A DNA stretch of 64,000 nt from Frigoribacterium sp. PhB116 (lineage in GTDB: Bacteria > Actinomycetota > Actinomycetes > Actinomycetales > Microbacteriaceae): assembly GCF_004364285.1 (NCBI RefSeq), contig NZ_SOBE01000004.1:1-64000 (forward strand), given 5' to 3'. This document shows positions 30,748 to 43,153 of the stretch, piece by piece. A program made the translations under genes and the position numbers. The notes below the pieces were generated by a model. The model was not told the DNA's origin. It searched no databases and worked only from the letters and a program-made list of their open reading frames with translations. Within the stretch, counting starts at the first letter, position 1; the number at the start of each line of letters is the position of its first letter.

Positions 30748-31446
30748 TCAGCTCTCGAGGTGCGCGAGCATCGAGCCGATCAGGTCGTTCGTGGGCACGT
30801 TGTACTGCTCGACGGCGATGTAGAGGTCGCCCCGGACGAACCACGTGTGCGCCGCCTCGATCGGGTACTGCTCGACCTCGATCGGCTGCTGGCAGAGCTG
30901 GCCGCCGTGCGCGTCCTCGCAGGTGGCGCCTGCAGCGGTGACCTGATCGAGCAGGGAGGCGGCGGTCGGCTGGTCGAGACGGCCGAGGATCACGCCGATG
31001 CCGGTGATGTCGGCGGCAGGGTCGCGCCAGAAGCAGTCGAGCTCGGCGGCGGCGTCGACGATCTGGAACGGCTGCGATCCGGCCTCGGGGACGGTTGCCG
31101 TCCGTGAGCCCCTGGCGGTGCCGTCACGACGCGGGAACTCGACCGGGTTGAGCGGGGTGCTGCCGAACGTGGCGGCGTAGGTGGACCCGTCGACGATCTG
31201 GGTGCAGTCGGTCGGGATGGTCACGACGGGCGCGACGGTCTCCGTCTCGGCGGGCTCCGACGGCTCCGCCGTGGGCGACGACGTCTCGCCCGGCGTCTCC
31301 GTCGGAGTCGGGACGGCCACGGTCGCCGTCGGCCCCGCGGTGACGTCGTCGCCGGACGCACCGCCGGCGCACCCGGTGAGCCCGATCACCGTGGCGGCCA
31401 CGAAGGCGGCGGCCCCCAGCGTCGTGCTGCGTCGTCGGTTCGTCAT
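30748..31446 (-). CDS. lipoprotein of unknown function
   Basis: This 232-residue exported lipoprotein has a basic start (MTNRRRSTTLG), a hydrophobic run, lipobox LTGC (~26), a Thr/Pro/Glu-rich linker to ~75, and a globular domain with four or more Cys (DCTQIV, LDCFWR, ATCEDAHGGQLCQ) that could form disulfides. The C-terminal block VRGDLYIAVEQYNVPTNDL is also found in the small remnant at 4876-5079. No family is recognised. A clean ATG at 31446 and the convergent terminator mark it as a single gene. Confidence 0.8.
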   Translation of the reverse strand: MTNRRRSTTLGAAAFVAATVIGLTGCAGGASGDDVTAGPTATVAVPTPTETPGETSSPTAEPSEPAETETVAPVVTIPTDCTQIVDGSTYAATFGSTPLNPVEFPRRDGTARGSRTATVPEAGSQPFQIVDAAAELDCFWRDPAADITGIGVILGRLDQPTAASLLDQVTAAGATCEDAHGGQLCQQPIEVEQYPIEAAHTWFVRGDLYIAVEQYNVPTNDLIGSMLAHLES

Positions 31447-31614
31447 GGCGTTCCCCCTGCTGTCGTGCGCCCGTCGGTCCGGGTGCCTGTGTTCACGCTA
31501 GCCAGCGCGAGGAGGCGGTCGATCGTCCCGCAGGATGACATCGCCCCCGGTCCGATCACGATCGGATCACGCTGCTCACCCGGCGAGGTCACCGGCCCCG
31601 CCTCGGGCGGCGGG

Positions 31615-32208
31615 TCACCCGTCGGCGTCGACCGTCCAGGTGACGGTCCTGCTGCCGGCCATGCTCCTGCGGGTCCGTTCGTTCTTCGCCCCGGAGTAGC
31701 CGATCTCGGTCACGGTCGAGCCGCCGGGGGCCAGGAGCAGCACGCAGATGTCCGCAGAGCCCTCCGACCGCAGGGCGGCCGCGGTCGCCTCGGCGTCGTT
31801 CGGGCAGTCCTCCCGGTCGAGGTGCGGCCCGCCGAAGCTGAGGCGGCTGGGGCCCTTCACGTAGTCGCCGTCGACGCCCACGACCCACATGCCGTTCTCG
31901 AAGGCGCCCGTCCTGCCGTCGCCCGACCAGCTGCCCTCGACGAGCTCGACGGTGAAGCGTGCCTCGTAGGCGTCCTGGCCGCCCGCGTCGAGCTCCCACC
32001 GGTCGAGCGTCTGCTTGGTCACCGGCTCCAGGGACTCGGCCGTGATCGAGAGGGTCCCGTCCTCGAAGTCGGGCTGGGCCCAGAGACGGGTCTCCACGGG
32101 TTCGCCGAGGGCGGCCTCGGGGCGGTCGCGCCCCAGGTACACGGGCACCACGATGGCGAGGACGGTGATGACGGCGATGCCGATCGGGACTGCTCTGCTG
32201 CGCTTCAC
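31615..32208 (-). CDS. single-pass membrane protein, unknown function
   Basis: This 197-residue protein starts at GTG 32208 with KRSRAVPIGIAVITVLAIVV, a basic tip plus one membrane helix, then an extracytoplasmic domain of ~165 residues with a Cys pair (DREDC, DICVLLLAPGG) and many Asp/Glu/Gly. The domain looks like a small beta-sandwich. GGGAG nine bases upstream supports this start; the ATG at 32316 would add an Arg-rich segment with lower GC3 that does not look coding. It follows the M20 peptidase gene with ~120 bases between. No family recognised. Confidence 0.65.
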   Translation of the reverse strand: MKRSRAVPIGIAVITVLAIVVPVYLGRDRPEAALGEPVETRLWAQPDFEDGTLSITAESLEPVTKQTLDRWELDAGGQDAYEARFTVELVEGSWSGDGRTGAFENGMWVVGVDGDYVKGPSRLSFGGPHLDREDCPNDAEATAAALRSEGSADICVLLLAPGGSTVTEIGYSGAKNERTRRSMAGSRTVTWTVDADG

Positions 32209-32326
32209 GGGACCCTGCTCCCCGGGACCGTCCTGGCCCGGAGCTCGCCCCCTGCGGGCAGACCGGTGGGCTCGCCAGCCTCGTCCACCGCTCTCCGGTG
32301 CCCGACGTCCGCCCATGCCCTGCGCC

Positions 32327-33484
32327 CTACGCCAGCTCGACGAACAGCGCCGAGACGAACTCGGTGCGCTCGACCATGCCGCCGAGGCTGATCCACTCGT
32401 GGCGGGCGTGTGCCCCGCCGCCGACACCGCCGACGCCGTCGAGCACGGCGCAGCCGAGCGCGGCGGCGAAGTTGCCGTCGCTGGCGCCGCCCACCGACAC
32501 CTCGCGCAGCTCGAAGCCGAGCGAGTCGGCCACGGCGGCGGCGCGTCCGTAGAGCGCGGCCGTCGCCTCCGTGCGCTCCATCGGCGGCCGGTTCCAGCCG
32601 CCGGTCACCTCGACGCGGGCGACCGGGTCGTGCGGCGCGAGGGCGGCGAAGACGGCCTCGACCCGCGCGGCCTCGTCCGCCGACGTGACCCGCACGTCGA
32701 CCGAGGCGCGCGCGTGGCCGGCACGCACGTTGGTGCGGGTGCCGCCCTGCACGATGCCGACGTTGAGCGAGGTGCCCGCGTCGATGTCGGCGGCGCCGTG
32801 CAGCTGCAGGATGATCCGGGCCATCTCGTCGACGGCGCTCGCGCCCGATCGCGGGTGCAGCCCGGCGTGCACCTCGACGCCGAACGTCTCGACCTCGAAG
32901 ATGCCGACGCCCTTGCGGGCGGTCTTGACGGCGCCCTCCGCAGCGGACTCGAAGACGAGCACCGCGCCTCCTCGGGAGACCTCGGCCTCGATGGCGCTGC
33001 GCGACGCGAGGCTGCCGATCTCCTCGTCGCCGTTGAGCAGCAGCCGGACGCCCGGCCGGGGCAGCCCCAGGGCGTCGGAGGCAGCGATCGCGTGCCCGAG
33101 CTGGATCAGCCCCGACTTCATGTCGAAGACCCCGGGGCCGGTCATGTGGTCGCCGTCGATCGTGACGGGCCACTCGGCGAGGGTGCCCTCGGACCAGACG
33201 GTGTCGTAGTGGCAGAGCGCCGAGATCCACTCGGCCGACCCGGTGGGCGACGGGTACTCGAGCGTGACGGTGTCCCCGTAGCCCTCGACGACGTGCACGC
33301 GGCGCTCGGCGGGCGGGCCCACGGTGCGGCCGAGCCAGTGCTCGATCCACTCGAGGCCGCGGGCGAGCAGGTCGACGTCGTCGGAGGGCGTCTCGAGGGA
33401 CGCGTAGGTGACCAGGTCGGCGACCATCGCCTCGCGCCGCTGCTCGATGCGCTCGCGCAGGGCGGTGATGTCGAGGTCTGTCAC
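32327..33484 (-). CDS. M20-family metallopeptidase (carboxypeptidase G2-like)
   Basis: This 385-residue di-zinc aminoacylase/carboxypeptidase has metal and catalytic residues in the usual order: His in ISALCHYDTVW (His-x-Asp), Asp in GPGVFDMKSG, the Glu-Glu pair in LLNGDEEIGS, and a final His in GGAHARHEWISLGG. The dimerisation domain lies between (~175-290, GVEVHAGLHPRSGASAVDEM). GTG 33484 has a strong GGAGG site; upstream codons are an Arg-rich extension. There is no signal peptide, so it is cytoplasmic. It probably trims N-acyl amino acids or C-terminal Glu conjugates. Confidence 0.9.
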   Translation of the reverse strand: MTDLDITALRERIEQRREAMVADLVTYASLETPSDDVDLLARGLEWIEHWLGRTVGPPAERRVHVVEGYGDTVTLEYPSPTGSAEWISALCHYDTVWSEGTLAEWPVTIDGDHMTGPGVFDMKSGLIQLGHAIAASDALGLPRPGVRLLLNGDEEIGSLASRSAIEAEVSRGGAVLVFESAAEGAVKTARKGVGIFEVETFGVEVHAGLHPRSGASAVDEMARIILQLHGAADIDAGTSLNVGIVQGGTRTNVRAGHARASVDVRVTSADEAARVEAVFAALAPHDPVARVEVTGGWNRPPMERTEATAALYGRAAAVADSLGFELREVSVGGASDGNFAAALGCAVLDGVGGVGGGAHARHEWISLGGMVERTEFVSALFVELA

Positions 33485-33692
33485 GGTGGTGCCTCCGGGG
33501 GAGTGGCGGCGCGGACGCCGACGTCGCTCGCCAGGAGGACGCACCCCCAGGGTAGGAGGCGCGGGTCGTCACCGCCCGCCGGTCCCGTCAGCCTGGGGGC
33601 GGCTCGGGCCCGCGTGGCCGCTGTGGAGGAGCGGCTCGCTGCCGTCTGCGGGGCGCGCGACCGCCTCCTGCGCGCACGGCCGCGCGCACGGG

Positions 33693-34301
33693 TCAGGGCG
33701 CGTGCTCGCCCGGGGCTGGCGGCTGCAGGACGACCTGCTCCGCGCCCTCTCGGTCGAGCGTCCCCGGGAAGTTGTAGCGGCCGAACGCGCCCGTCGGGTC
33801 GTGCGGGCTGACGGGCCGGGCGATCCGAGAGCCGCGGACCACAGCGAGCAGCAGCTCGCGCCGCTCGTCGTCGAGCACGGGCTCGGCGCGGTCACGCAGC
33901 AGCACGGACGCCGTGCGTCCCTTCTTCTTCCCGAACCTCAGCAGCAGCCCCGAGGCGTCGTCGTTCGACAGGGGCACGAGCTCGGCCGAGTCGACCTCCT
34001 CGAACGCGAGCACCTTCCCGCGGATCCGGAGGCGCCGCCCCGCGACGTCCACCGCGAAGGGCCGTGAGAGGCGCAGCACGACGTTCCAGGTGATCGCGGC
34101 CGCCGTGCTCCAGCCGACGAACCAGATCGGCACCGTGATCAGGCCCCAGGTCTGGAACGGCGACTCTCCCGACTTCGAGAAGAAAGCGCTCGCCGTGCCG
34201 ACGACCACCATGATCGGCAACGCGGTCCGCATCACCCGGAGGAACGCCCGCTGCTTCGGGGCGTCGGCGAACTCGACCCAGGTGCCGGCGTCGTCGGACA
34301 T
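33693..34301 (-). CDS. two-helix membrane protein, FGRYNFPG-tail family
   Basis: This 202-residue paralogue of the protein at 10553-11317 has an N-terminal cytoplasmic stretch, two membrane helices (~27-50 and ~60-85), then a beta-rich soluble domain with RLRIRGKVLAFEEVDSAELV and a basic patch FGKKKGR. The C-terminus carries the shared DPTGAFGRYNFPG block. The pattern of two helices plus a PH-like domain is common in membrane-associated actinobacterial proteins, but this family is unnamed to me. ATG 34301; single gene, divergent from sbcD. Confidence 0.75.
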   Translation of the reverse strand: MSDDAGTWVEFADAPKQRAFLRVMRTALPIMVVVGTASAFFSKSGESPFQTWGLITVPIWFVGWSTAAAITWNVVLRLSRPFAVDVAGRRLRIRGKVLAFEEVDSAELVPLSNDDASGLLLRFGKKKGRTASVLLRDRAEPVLDDERRELLLAVVRGSRIARPVSPHDPTGAFGRYNFPGTLDREGAEQVVLQPPAPGEHAP

Positions 34302-34461
34302 GCGCTCGAGGGTACGGGAACGGCGCCGGGCGAGTGCCGATGTCCCGAGCGGGCGTCCCCGGCGGTGTCGGCGGTGTCGGCGGTGTCGGCGGCCGCCGAT
34401 ACAGTGACGGCGATCTGACGACGGCCGTCACGGCCACATCGACCACGACGAGAGGGCGACC

Positions 34462-35669
34462 GTGCGCATCCTGCACACCAGCGACTGGCACCTCGGGCGC
34501 ACCCTGCACGGGGTCGACCTGCTCGAGCACCAGGCCGCGTTCGTCGACCACCTCGTCTCGCTCGTGGCCGAGCGCGACGTCGACGTCGTCGTGGTGGCGG
34601 GCGACGTGTACGACCGGGCCGTCCCCTCGGTGCCGAGCGTCCGCCTCCTCGGCTCGGCCCTGCGGCGCCTGAGCGAGCACGCGGTCGTGGTCGTGACCCC
34701 GGGCAACCACGACAGCGCCGTGCGGCTCGGCTTCGCGGCCGAGCTGATGCGGCCGGGGCTGCACGTGCTCGCCTCGGTCGAGGCCCTCGACCGGCCGGTC
34801 GTCGTCGCCGACGAGCACGGGCCGGTCGCGTTCTACGGGCTGCCGTACCTGGATCCCGACACGGTCCGGCACACGCTGGCGCCCGGTGTCGGTGCGGGCG
34901 CCGGAGCCGATGCAGGGCCCGGCCCCGCCGCCGAGCGCCCGCCCTTGCCGAGGTCGCACGAGGCCGTCGTCGCTGCCGCGATGGACAGGGTGCGCACCGA
35001 CCTCGCCTCGCGCCCCGGCACCCGCTCGGTCGTCGTCGCGCACGCCTTCGTCAGCGGGGGCGAGGCCAGCGAGAGCGAGCGCGACATCAGGGTCGGCGGG
35101 GTCGACTCGGTACCCTCGGCCGTGCTCGACGGCGTCGACTACGTCGCGCTCGGGCACCTGCACGGCGCCCAGCGCATCGGTGCATCCCGCGGCGAGCGGC
35201 CCGTGATCCGGTACTCGGGCTCGCCCGTGGCCTTCTCGTTCGGCGAGCTCGGGCACGTCAAGTCGACGGCCCTCGTCGACCTCGACGGCGGGGGAGGCGC
35301 GACGGTCGAGCTCGTCCCGGCTCCCGTCCCGCGTCGCCTCGCCGAGGTGACCGACACGCTCGAGCACCTGCTCGACGGTCGCCACGACGAGCTGCGCGAC
35401 GCGTGGCTGCGCGTGCACGTGACCGACCCGGTCCATCCCGAGCGCCTGTACAGCCGGGTCAAGGCGCACTTCCCGCACGCACTCGTGGTGCTGCACGAGC
35501 CGGTCGGCGCCGTCGATGCCCCCGCGCTCCGCCTCGTGACCGCCGAGACCGACCCGCTCGAGGTGGCCGCCGACTTCGTCGCCTTCGCCTCGGGCGGCGT
35601 CGCGACCGACGCCGAGCTCGCGGCCGTCCGGCACGCCTACGAGACCGCCCGCAGCGCCGAGGAGTCCGC

Positions 35670-35673
<4 letters not shown>
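34462..35673 (+). CDS. sbcD: nuclease SbcCD subunit D
   Basis: This 403-residue Mre11-type manganese nuclease subunit has the phosphoesterase motifs HTSDWHLGR, VVVVAGDVYDRAVPS, VTPGNHDSAVRLG, VVAHAFVSGGE and ALGHLHGAQRIG in order. With SbcC it trims hairpin and blocked DNA ends during repair. GTG 34462 starts the gene; its stop overlaps the SbcC start by 4 bases (GTGA). In a genome with many long inverted repeats, as here, a hairpin nuclease has plenty of substrates; this is a remark only. Confidence 0.95.
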
Positions 35674-38936
<3,263 letters not shown>

Positions 38937-38949
38937 GTCTGCGCACGCG

Positions 38950-39011
38950 GACGGGCGGGTCCGTCGCGACCGGGCGCTCGTGAGCGCCCGCCCGGGACGA
39001 ACCCGCCCGTC
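38950..39011. terminator. 30-bp-arm hairpin between convergent genes
   Basis: Arms 38950-38979 and 38982-39011 pair at 26 of 30 positions with almost no loop. They stand between the sbcC stop and the convergent small membrane protein gene. Confidence 0.7.
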
Positions 39012-39037
39012 AGGAGGGTGCGTGTCGGCAGAGCCGG

Positions 39038-39298
39038 TCAGACGACCGGACCGCCGCCGTCCTGCGTCGAGCGACGCGTGACCTGCTCGCCGCTGGCCGG
39101 GTCGACGGCCGTGCGCGCCTCGGTCACGGTGCGGCGACGACGCGTCGCGAACACGATTCCGAGGATCGTCACGAGGACGCCCGCTGCGATGAGGATGTAG
39201 CCGATCAGCATGATGTCGATGCCCGCGACCTGGAAGTCCAGGGCGTACGCGAGGATCGCGCCGATCACGATCAAGGCGATTCCGCCGCCGATGCTCAT
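39038..39298 (-). CDS. DUF6458-type small membrane protein
   Basis: This 86-residue protein beginning MSIGGGIALIVIGAILAYAL has two membrane helices (~4-22 and ~30-52) and a basic tail (FATRRRRTVTEART). It matches the actinobacterial two-helix family I know as DUF6458. ATG 39298 has an AAGGAGA ribosome site. Function is unknown; relatives are usually single genes, as here. Confidence 0.8.
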   Translation of the reverse strand: MSIGGGIALIVIGAILAYALDFQVAGIDIMLIGYILIAAGVLVTILGIVFATRRRRTVTEARTAVDPASGEQVTRRSTQDGGGPVV

Positions 39299-39563
39299 GG
39301 TGTCTCCTTCGTCGAGCGGGGGAGTGTCCACCGCGGTGGACCACGGTACCGACGCCGCGCCTCCTGCGTCACCCCTTCTTCGGGCGCGCCCTGCGCTACC
39401 GCGACGACGGCCGTCGCGCAAGTCCTCCCGCCGGGCCCCTCCTGCGCGCTATCCTCGACTCACTTCGGCGGGTACCCGGCCGTGGAGTCCCTGTTCAGCG
39501 ACGTCCGTCGCTCGTGTTTCCCGGTGTGGGACACAGGGCCGGGTCCGTCGGAGCCCTCGGCTC

Positions 39564-39647
39564 GCGCCCCGCACGACGCGCCCCGCACGACGCGCCCCGC
39601 ACGACGCGCCCCGCACGACGCACCCGACACGACGCGCCCGTCACGAC
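39564..39647. repeat. 14-bp tandem repeat at the 3' end of aroD
   Basis: Four exact copies of GCGCCCCGCACGAC (39564-39619) are followed by two diverged copies (39620-39647), the last running into the aroD stop. The 342-base gap 39299-39640 otherwise contains no gene; 39480-39540 has short inverted repeats only. Confidence 0.85.
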
Positions 39648-40435
39648 TCGGGCGTCGACGCCCCGTGCAGCAGCTCCAGCGCCGCCCGCACGCCCGCCGC
39701 GTCGAGCTGCCCCGGGGCACTCGCCCCGTCCGCCGTCGCCGCGGCGAACGTGAGGCACGACCCGAAGGTCTCGCCGACGAGCCGGGACGCCGCGCCCAGC
39801 GGGCCCATCGACATGGTGACCGCCGGCACGAGGCCGGGGCCCGAGCGGAAGTCGTCCGTCGCCGCGAGCAGGGTGAGCACGTCGGCCGGGCTCGCGGGCA
39901 TCGCGGCGAGCTTCACGACGTCGGCGCCGTGCTCCTGCTGCTGCAGCAGGCGCGAGAGGATCTCGGCCCGCGGCGGCGTGCCCGCGAAGTCGTGCGACGA
40001 CATGACGACGACGACGCCGGCGTGGTGCGCGGTCTCGACCACCGCCTCCCGGATCTCGGGCTGCGTGAACATCTCGACGTCGACCGCGTCGACGCCCCCG
40101 TCGCGGATCGTTCGGGTGAGCAGGTCGCCGTACTCCTCGGGCGTGATGTCGCGGTCGCCGCCCTCCTGCTTCGTGCGGAACGTGAACAGCACGGGGACGT
40201 CGTCGGGCAGCGCGGCCCGGACCGCCGCGACCGCCTCGCGGACCTTCTCGGCGTCGTCGACGGCCGTGAGGTGGTCGACCCGCAGCTCGACGAGGTCGTA
40301 GGAGGCGCGGGTCAGCTGGCCGGCAGCCTCGCCGAGCGCCGAGGCGGTCCGGGCGACGAGGGGCACGCACACCGCGGGCCGGCCGTCGCCGAGCACGAGC
40401 GACCGCAGGTTCGCGGGCCGGGGCGTCGGGCGCAC
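39641..40435 (-). CDS. aroD: type I 3-dehydroquinate dehydratase
   Basis: This 264-residue Schiff-base dehydratase performs step 3 of the shikimate pathway (3-dehydroquinate to 3-dehydroshikimate). Markers: ELRVDHL (active-site Glu/Arg strand), LFTFRTKQEGG, VVVMSSHDFAGTPP (the His base) and ADVVKLAAMP with the Schiff-base Lys. GTG 40435 begins one base before the aroE stop, so the two shikimate genes form an operon with aroE first. Confidence 0.93.
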   Translation of the reverse strand: MRPTPRPANLRSLVLGDGRPAVCVPLVARTASALGEAAGQLTRASYDLVELRVDHLTAVDDAEKVREAVAAVRAALPDDVPVLFTFRTKQEGGDRDITPEEYGDLLTRTIRDGGVDAVDVEMFTQPEIREAVVETAHHAGVVVVMSSHDFAGTPPRAEILSRLLQQQEHGADVVKLAAMPASPADVLTLLAATDDFRSGPGLVPAVTMSMGPLGAASRLVGETFGSCLTFAAATADGASAPGQLDAAGVRAALELLHGASTPES

Positions 40436-40436
40436 G

Positions 40437-41414
40437 TCAGGCCGCCGGTGAGGTCGTCATGGCGGTGGTGGCGACCGGGGCCGCAGCGCCCACACCGCCG
40501 GCCGCGGTCGCACGTCTCTCCGGCAGGCCGACGGCGGCGCGCATGACGGCGCGCACGCGGTCCTCGTCGTCGAGCCGCTCCTCCTGCGCCCGTCCCGTGA
40601 AGAGGCGCACCTGCGACACCGCCTGCTCGACGAGCATGTCGAGCCCGCTGAACGCGATGCCGCCGTCGGCCGACCAGGTCGACGCGACGCGGGTCGGCCA
40701 CGGCTCGTAGGCGACGTCGAACAGGATCGACGACTGGCTCCGCGGGCGCAGCGGGAGGTCGTCGGCGACGCCCCCGGGCAGGGTGCTGATGACGAAGTCG
40801 AGCGGGGCCAGCGTGCCGAGCTCGGTCAGGGGCGCGATGCTGATGTCGCCGCCCAGCTCGCTGGCCAGCGAGGTCAGCTCGCCGGCACGCATGGGGTTCC
40901 GCAGGTGCACCGAGAACGAGCGGGCCCCGAGCTGCCACGCGGCCCACATCGCCGAGGAGGCGGTGGCCCCGCCCCCGAGGATCGTCGCGCTCTCGGGGCG
41001 CGTGTCGTGGTGCGCCTCGACGGTGCGGACGATGCCGTCGACGTCGGTGTTGTGGCCGTGGCGACGTCCGTCGTCGTCGATGACGACCGTGTTCGCGACG
41101 CCGAGCGATCGGGCGAGCGGCGAGACCGTGTCGAGCAGCGGGAGGACCTCGCGCTTGAGCGGCATCGTGAGGCTCAGCCCGCGCCAGGGTCGGTCGCCGG
41201 TGTCGCCGGTGCCGGTGCCGGTGCCGGTGCCGGTGCCGTCGACGGTCTCGGCCAGGAACTGCTCGAGCTCGCCCGAGGCGACCTCCGCGCGGTCGTAGTG
41301 CCAGTCGAGCCCGAGCTCCGCGTAGGCCGCCCGGTGGAGGGCGGGCGACAGGGAGTGGGCGATCGGCGAGCCGAGCACGGCCAGGCGGCGGGGAGCAGCG
41401 GACAAATCGGGCAC
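40437..41414 (-). CDS. aroE: shikimate dehydrogenase
   Basis: This ~325-residue NADP-dependent enzyme performs step 4 of the shikimate pathway. The substrate site GSPIAHSLSPALHRAAY is present, with the catalytic Lys in LTMPLKREVLPLLD and Asp in NTDVDGIV, then a Rossmann turn ILGGGATASSA and the C-terminal AFSGLDMLVEQAV. A Gly-Thr repeat (DNA hexamers, 41205-41234) is inserted near residue 55. The start is uncertain: GTG 41414 (VPDLSAAP) is listed, but TTG 41405 fits the GAGAGGTG ribosome site better (6-base spacing). A Pro/Ala/Thr tail follows the domain. Confidence 0.9.
   Translation of the reverse strand: MPDLSAAPRRLAVLGSPIAHSLSPALHRAAYAELGLDWHYDRAEVASGELEQFLAETVDGTGTGTGTGTGDTGDRPWRGLSLTMPLKREVLPLLDTVSPLARSLGVANTVVIDDDGRRHGHNTDVDGIVRTVEAHHDTRPESATILGGGATASSAMWAAWQLGARSFSVHLRNPMRAGELTSLASELGGDISIAPLTELGTLAPLDFVISTLPGGVADDLPLRPRSQSSILFDVAYEPWPTRVASTWSADGGIAFSGLDMLVEQAVSQVRLFTGRAQEERLDDEDRVRAVMRAAVGLPERRATAAGGVGAAAPVATTAMTTSPAA
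41205..41234. repeat. GCCGGT hexamer tandem repeat in aroE
   Basis: Five GCCGGT units in a row encode alternating Gly-Thr in the aroE protein. They are in frame, so copy changes alter only loop length. Confidence 0.85.
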
Positions 41415-41496
41415 CTCTCTGACGGCGGACGGACGCGACACAGTATGCCCGGGCCCCCTGGGCCGTCCCTCCTCCCGTCCGTGCCAGCATCGTCGG

Positions 41497-41946
41497 ATGC
41501 AGATCCGTCCCTTCGCTCCCGCCGACACCGAGGCCGTCGTCGCCCTCTGGCACGAGTGCGGCCTCACGCGCCCCTGGAACGACCCGCACCGCGACATCGA
41601 GCGCAAGCTCGCGGTGCAGCCCGAGCTCTTCCTCGTGGGCACCGAGCTCGTCGAGCCGGCCGACGACACCGGCAGCCCCGAGGAGGTGCTGGTCGCGACC
41701 GCCATGGCCGGTCACGAGGGCCACCGCGGCTGGCTCTACTACGTCGCGGTCGCGCCCGGGCACCGCGGCGGCGGGCGCGCCCGCCAGATCGTCGCCGAGG
41801 CCGAGCGGCTGCTGCTCGAGGCCGGCTGCCCGAAGGTGCAGCTGATGGTGCGCTCCGGCAACGACACCGCCGAGGCGACCTGGGGCAGCCTCGGCTACGA
41901 GCAGTCCGACGTCGTCGTCTACGGCAAGCGCCTCATCGAGGACTGA
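41497..41946 (+). CDS. GNAT acetyltransferase, YpeA-like
   Basis: This 149-residue acetyl-CoA-dependent N-acetyltransferase begins MQIRPFAPADTEAVVALWHE and continues with CGLTRPWNDPHRDIERKL, as in YpeA. The acetyl-CoA loop reads VAPGHRGGGRARQIVAEAE, and the end carries SGNDTAEATWGSLGYEQSD. A short acidic loop (PADDTGSPEE) is inserted relative to E. coli. Cytoplasmic; substrate unknown. Single gene divergent from aroE, ATG 41497. Confidence 0.9.
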   Translation: MQIRPFAPADTEAVVALWHECGLTRPWNDPHRDIERKLAVQPELFLVGTELVEPADDTGSPEEVLVATAMAGHEGHRGWLYYVAVAPGHRGGGRARQIVAEAERLLLEAGCPKVQLMVRSGNDTAEATWGSLGYEQSDVVVYGKRLIED

Positions 41947-42005
41947 GCCGCAGGCCAGCCCGCCGGGCCGCCACCAGCCCGCACTGCAGCTCAGCGCGGC
42001 GCCGC

Positions 42006-42944
42006 TCAGTCCAGCGCCAGCAGCACCGCCGCGCCGAGGGCCAGCACGAGCCCGCCGACCTGCGCCCGGGTCAGCCGCTCGCGCAGCACGACGGCCGCGA
42101 GCACCACCGTCGCCGCCGAGTAGAGCGCCGTCAGCACGCTCATCACGGTGAGGTCGCCGACCCGCAGCCCCACGAGGATCAGCACGTTCGCCCCGCTGTC
42201 GGCGACGCCGCAGGCGAGGGCCAGCCCCAGGGCGCGACGCAGGGGCAGGAGGCGCGGGGCGGCCCCGTCGACCGGCGCCGCACCTCCTGCGTCCTGCTGC
42301 CGCAGCGGAGCACGCCCCGGCTCCTCGGCCCGGGTGCGCGCCCGCGCCCGCGCGACCAGCAGCAGCACCAGCACCGCCCCGCCCGTCAGCACGAGGTTCG
42401 CCGACCGGTTGGCGACGAGCGGCACGAGCCCGGAGTCGTCCGGCGTCCGGTCGAGGAACACGAGCACCAGCCCGATCCCCGCACCGGCGCCCAGGGCCAT
42501 CAGCAGCCCGCGCGCGCTCGGTCGCGGAGCGGACGGATCGGGCACGAAGCCGACCAGCACGACGGCGACGAGGGCGAGCGCGATGCCGGCCCAGCCCGCG
42601 CCTCCCAGCCGGGAGCCCTGCGCCAGCCCGACCCCCACCGGCACGATCGCCGAGACCACCGCCGTGAGGGGCGAGAGGATGCTCATCGGCCCGAGGGCGA
42701 GGCAGGCGTAGAGCAGGGCGAGGGCGACGGCGCCCGCGACGCCGCTGAGCAGGCCCCAGCCGACGGCGGCCGTCGAGGCCGTGCCGGGCACGACGAGCAG
42801 CAGCAGCGCGAGCAGCACCAGCCCGCTGGCCGCGGCGATCGCGGTGACGCGCAGAGGGGCGAGGCGCCGGGCGGCGAGCCCGCCGAGGAAGTCGGCCGAG
42901 CCGTAGGAGGCGGCGGCCAGCAGGCCGAGGACGGCGGCGATCAC
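42006..42944 (-). CDS. EamA-family (DMT) transporter
   Basis: This 312-residue inner-membrane protein has about ten hydrophobic helices in two repeated halves (first half from VIAAVLGLLAAASYGSADFL; second from PSARGLLMALGAGAGIGLVL), typical of drug/metabolite exporters. Helix ends carry the conserved Ala/Gly/Pro pattern (SILSPLTAVVSAIVPVGVGL; MSVLTALYSAATVVLAAVVL then RE). A polar Arg/Gln loop divides helices 7 and 8. GTG 42944 has GGAG seven bases upstream. Transported compound unknown. Confidence 0.85.
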   Translation of the reverse strand: MIAAVLGLLAAASYGSADFLGGLAARRLAPLRVTAIAAASGLVLLALLLLVVPGTASTAAVGWGLLSGVAGAVALALLYACLALGPMSILSPLTAVVSAIVPVGVGLAQGSRLGGAGWAGIALALVAVVLVGFVPDPSAPRPSARGLLMALGAGAGIGLVLVFLDRTPDDSGLVPLVANRSANLVLTGGAVLVLLLVARARARTRAEEPGRAPLRQQDAGGAAPVDGAAPRLLPLRRALGLALACGVADSGANVLILVGLRVGDLTVMSVLTALYSAATVVLAAVVLRERLTRAQVGGLVLALGAAVLLALD

Positions 42945-43040
42945 GGCGACTCCAGGAGGTGCGGGGCGAGCCAGGACGACAGCTGTCGTCTCACGAGACG
43001 GCCGTCGCGTTAACAACGGATGACGAAGCTGCGGGAGGCC

Positions 43041-43069
43041 TTGTCGGACTCCCAGCTGGATCTTATGGT
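43041..43069 (+). promoter_or_regulatory. possible promoter of the 5'-nucleotidase gene
   Basis: TTGTCG (43041-43046) and TATGGT (43064-43069) stand 17 bases apart, fitting vegetative -35 and -10 elements, about 85 bases before the ATG at 43154. The 209-base gap has no other feature. Confidence 0.4.
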
Positions 43070-43153
43070 CGTGGAGGCCGTCCCTCGACCGGGGGGCAGG
43101 CCGTCGAGGCCGATCCGGCCCCACCCCACAGCCCACCAGGAGACACACTCGTC

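Noticed and set aside
41205-41234. Hexamer repeats in aroE and recQ considered as CRISPR or regulatory arrays
   Set aside because: They have no spacers, are in frame, and encode simple Gly-Thr or Ser-Thr runs.
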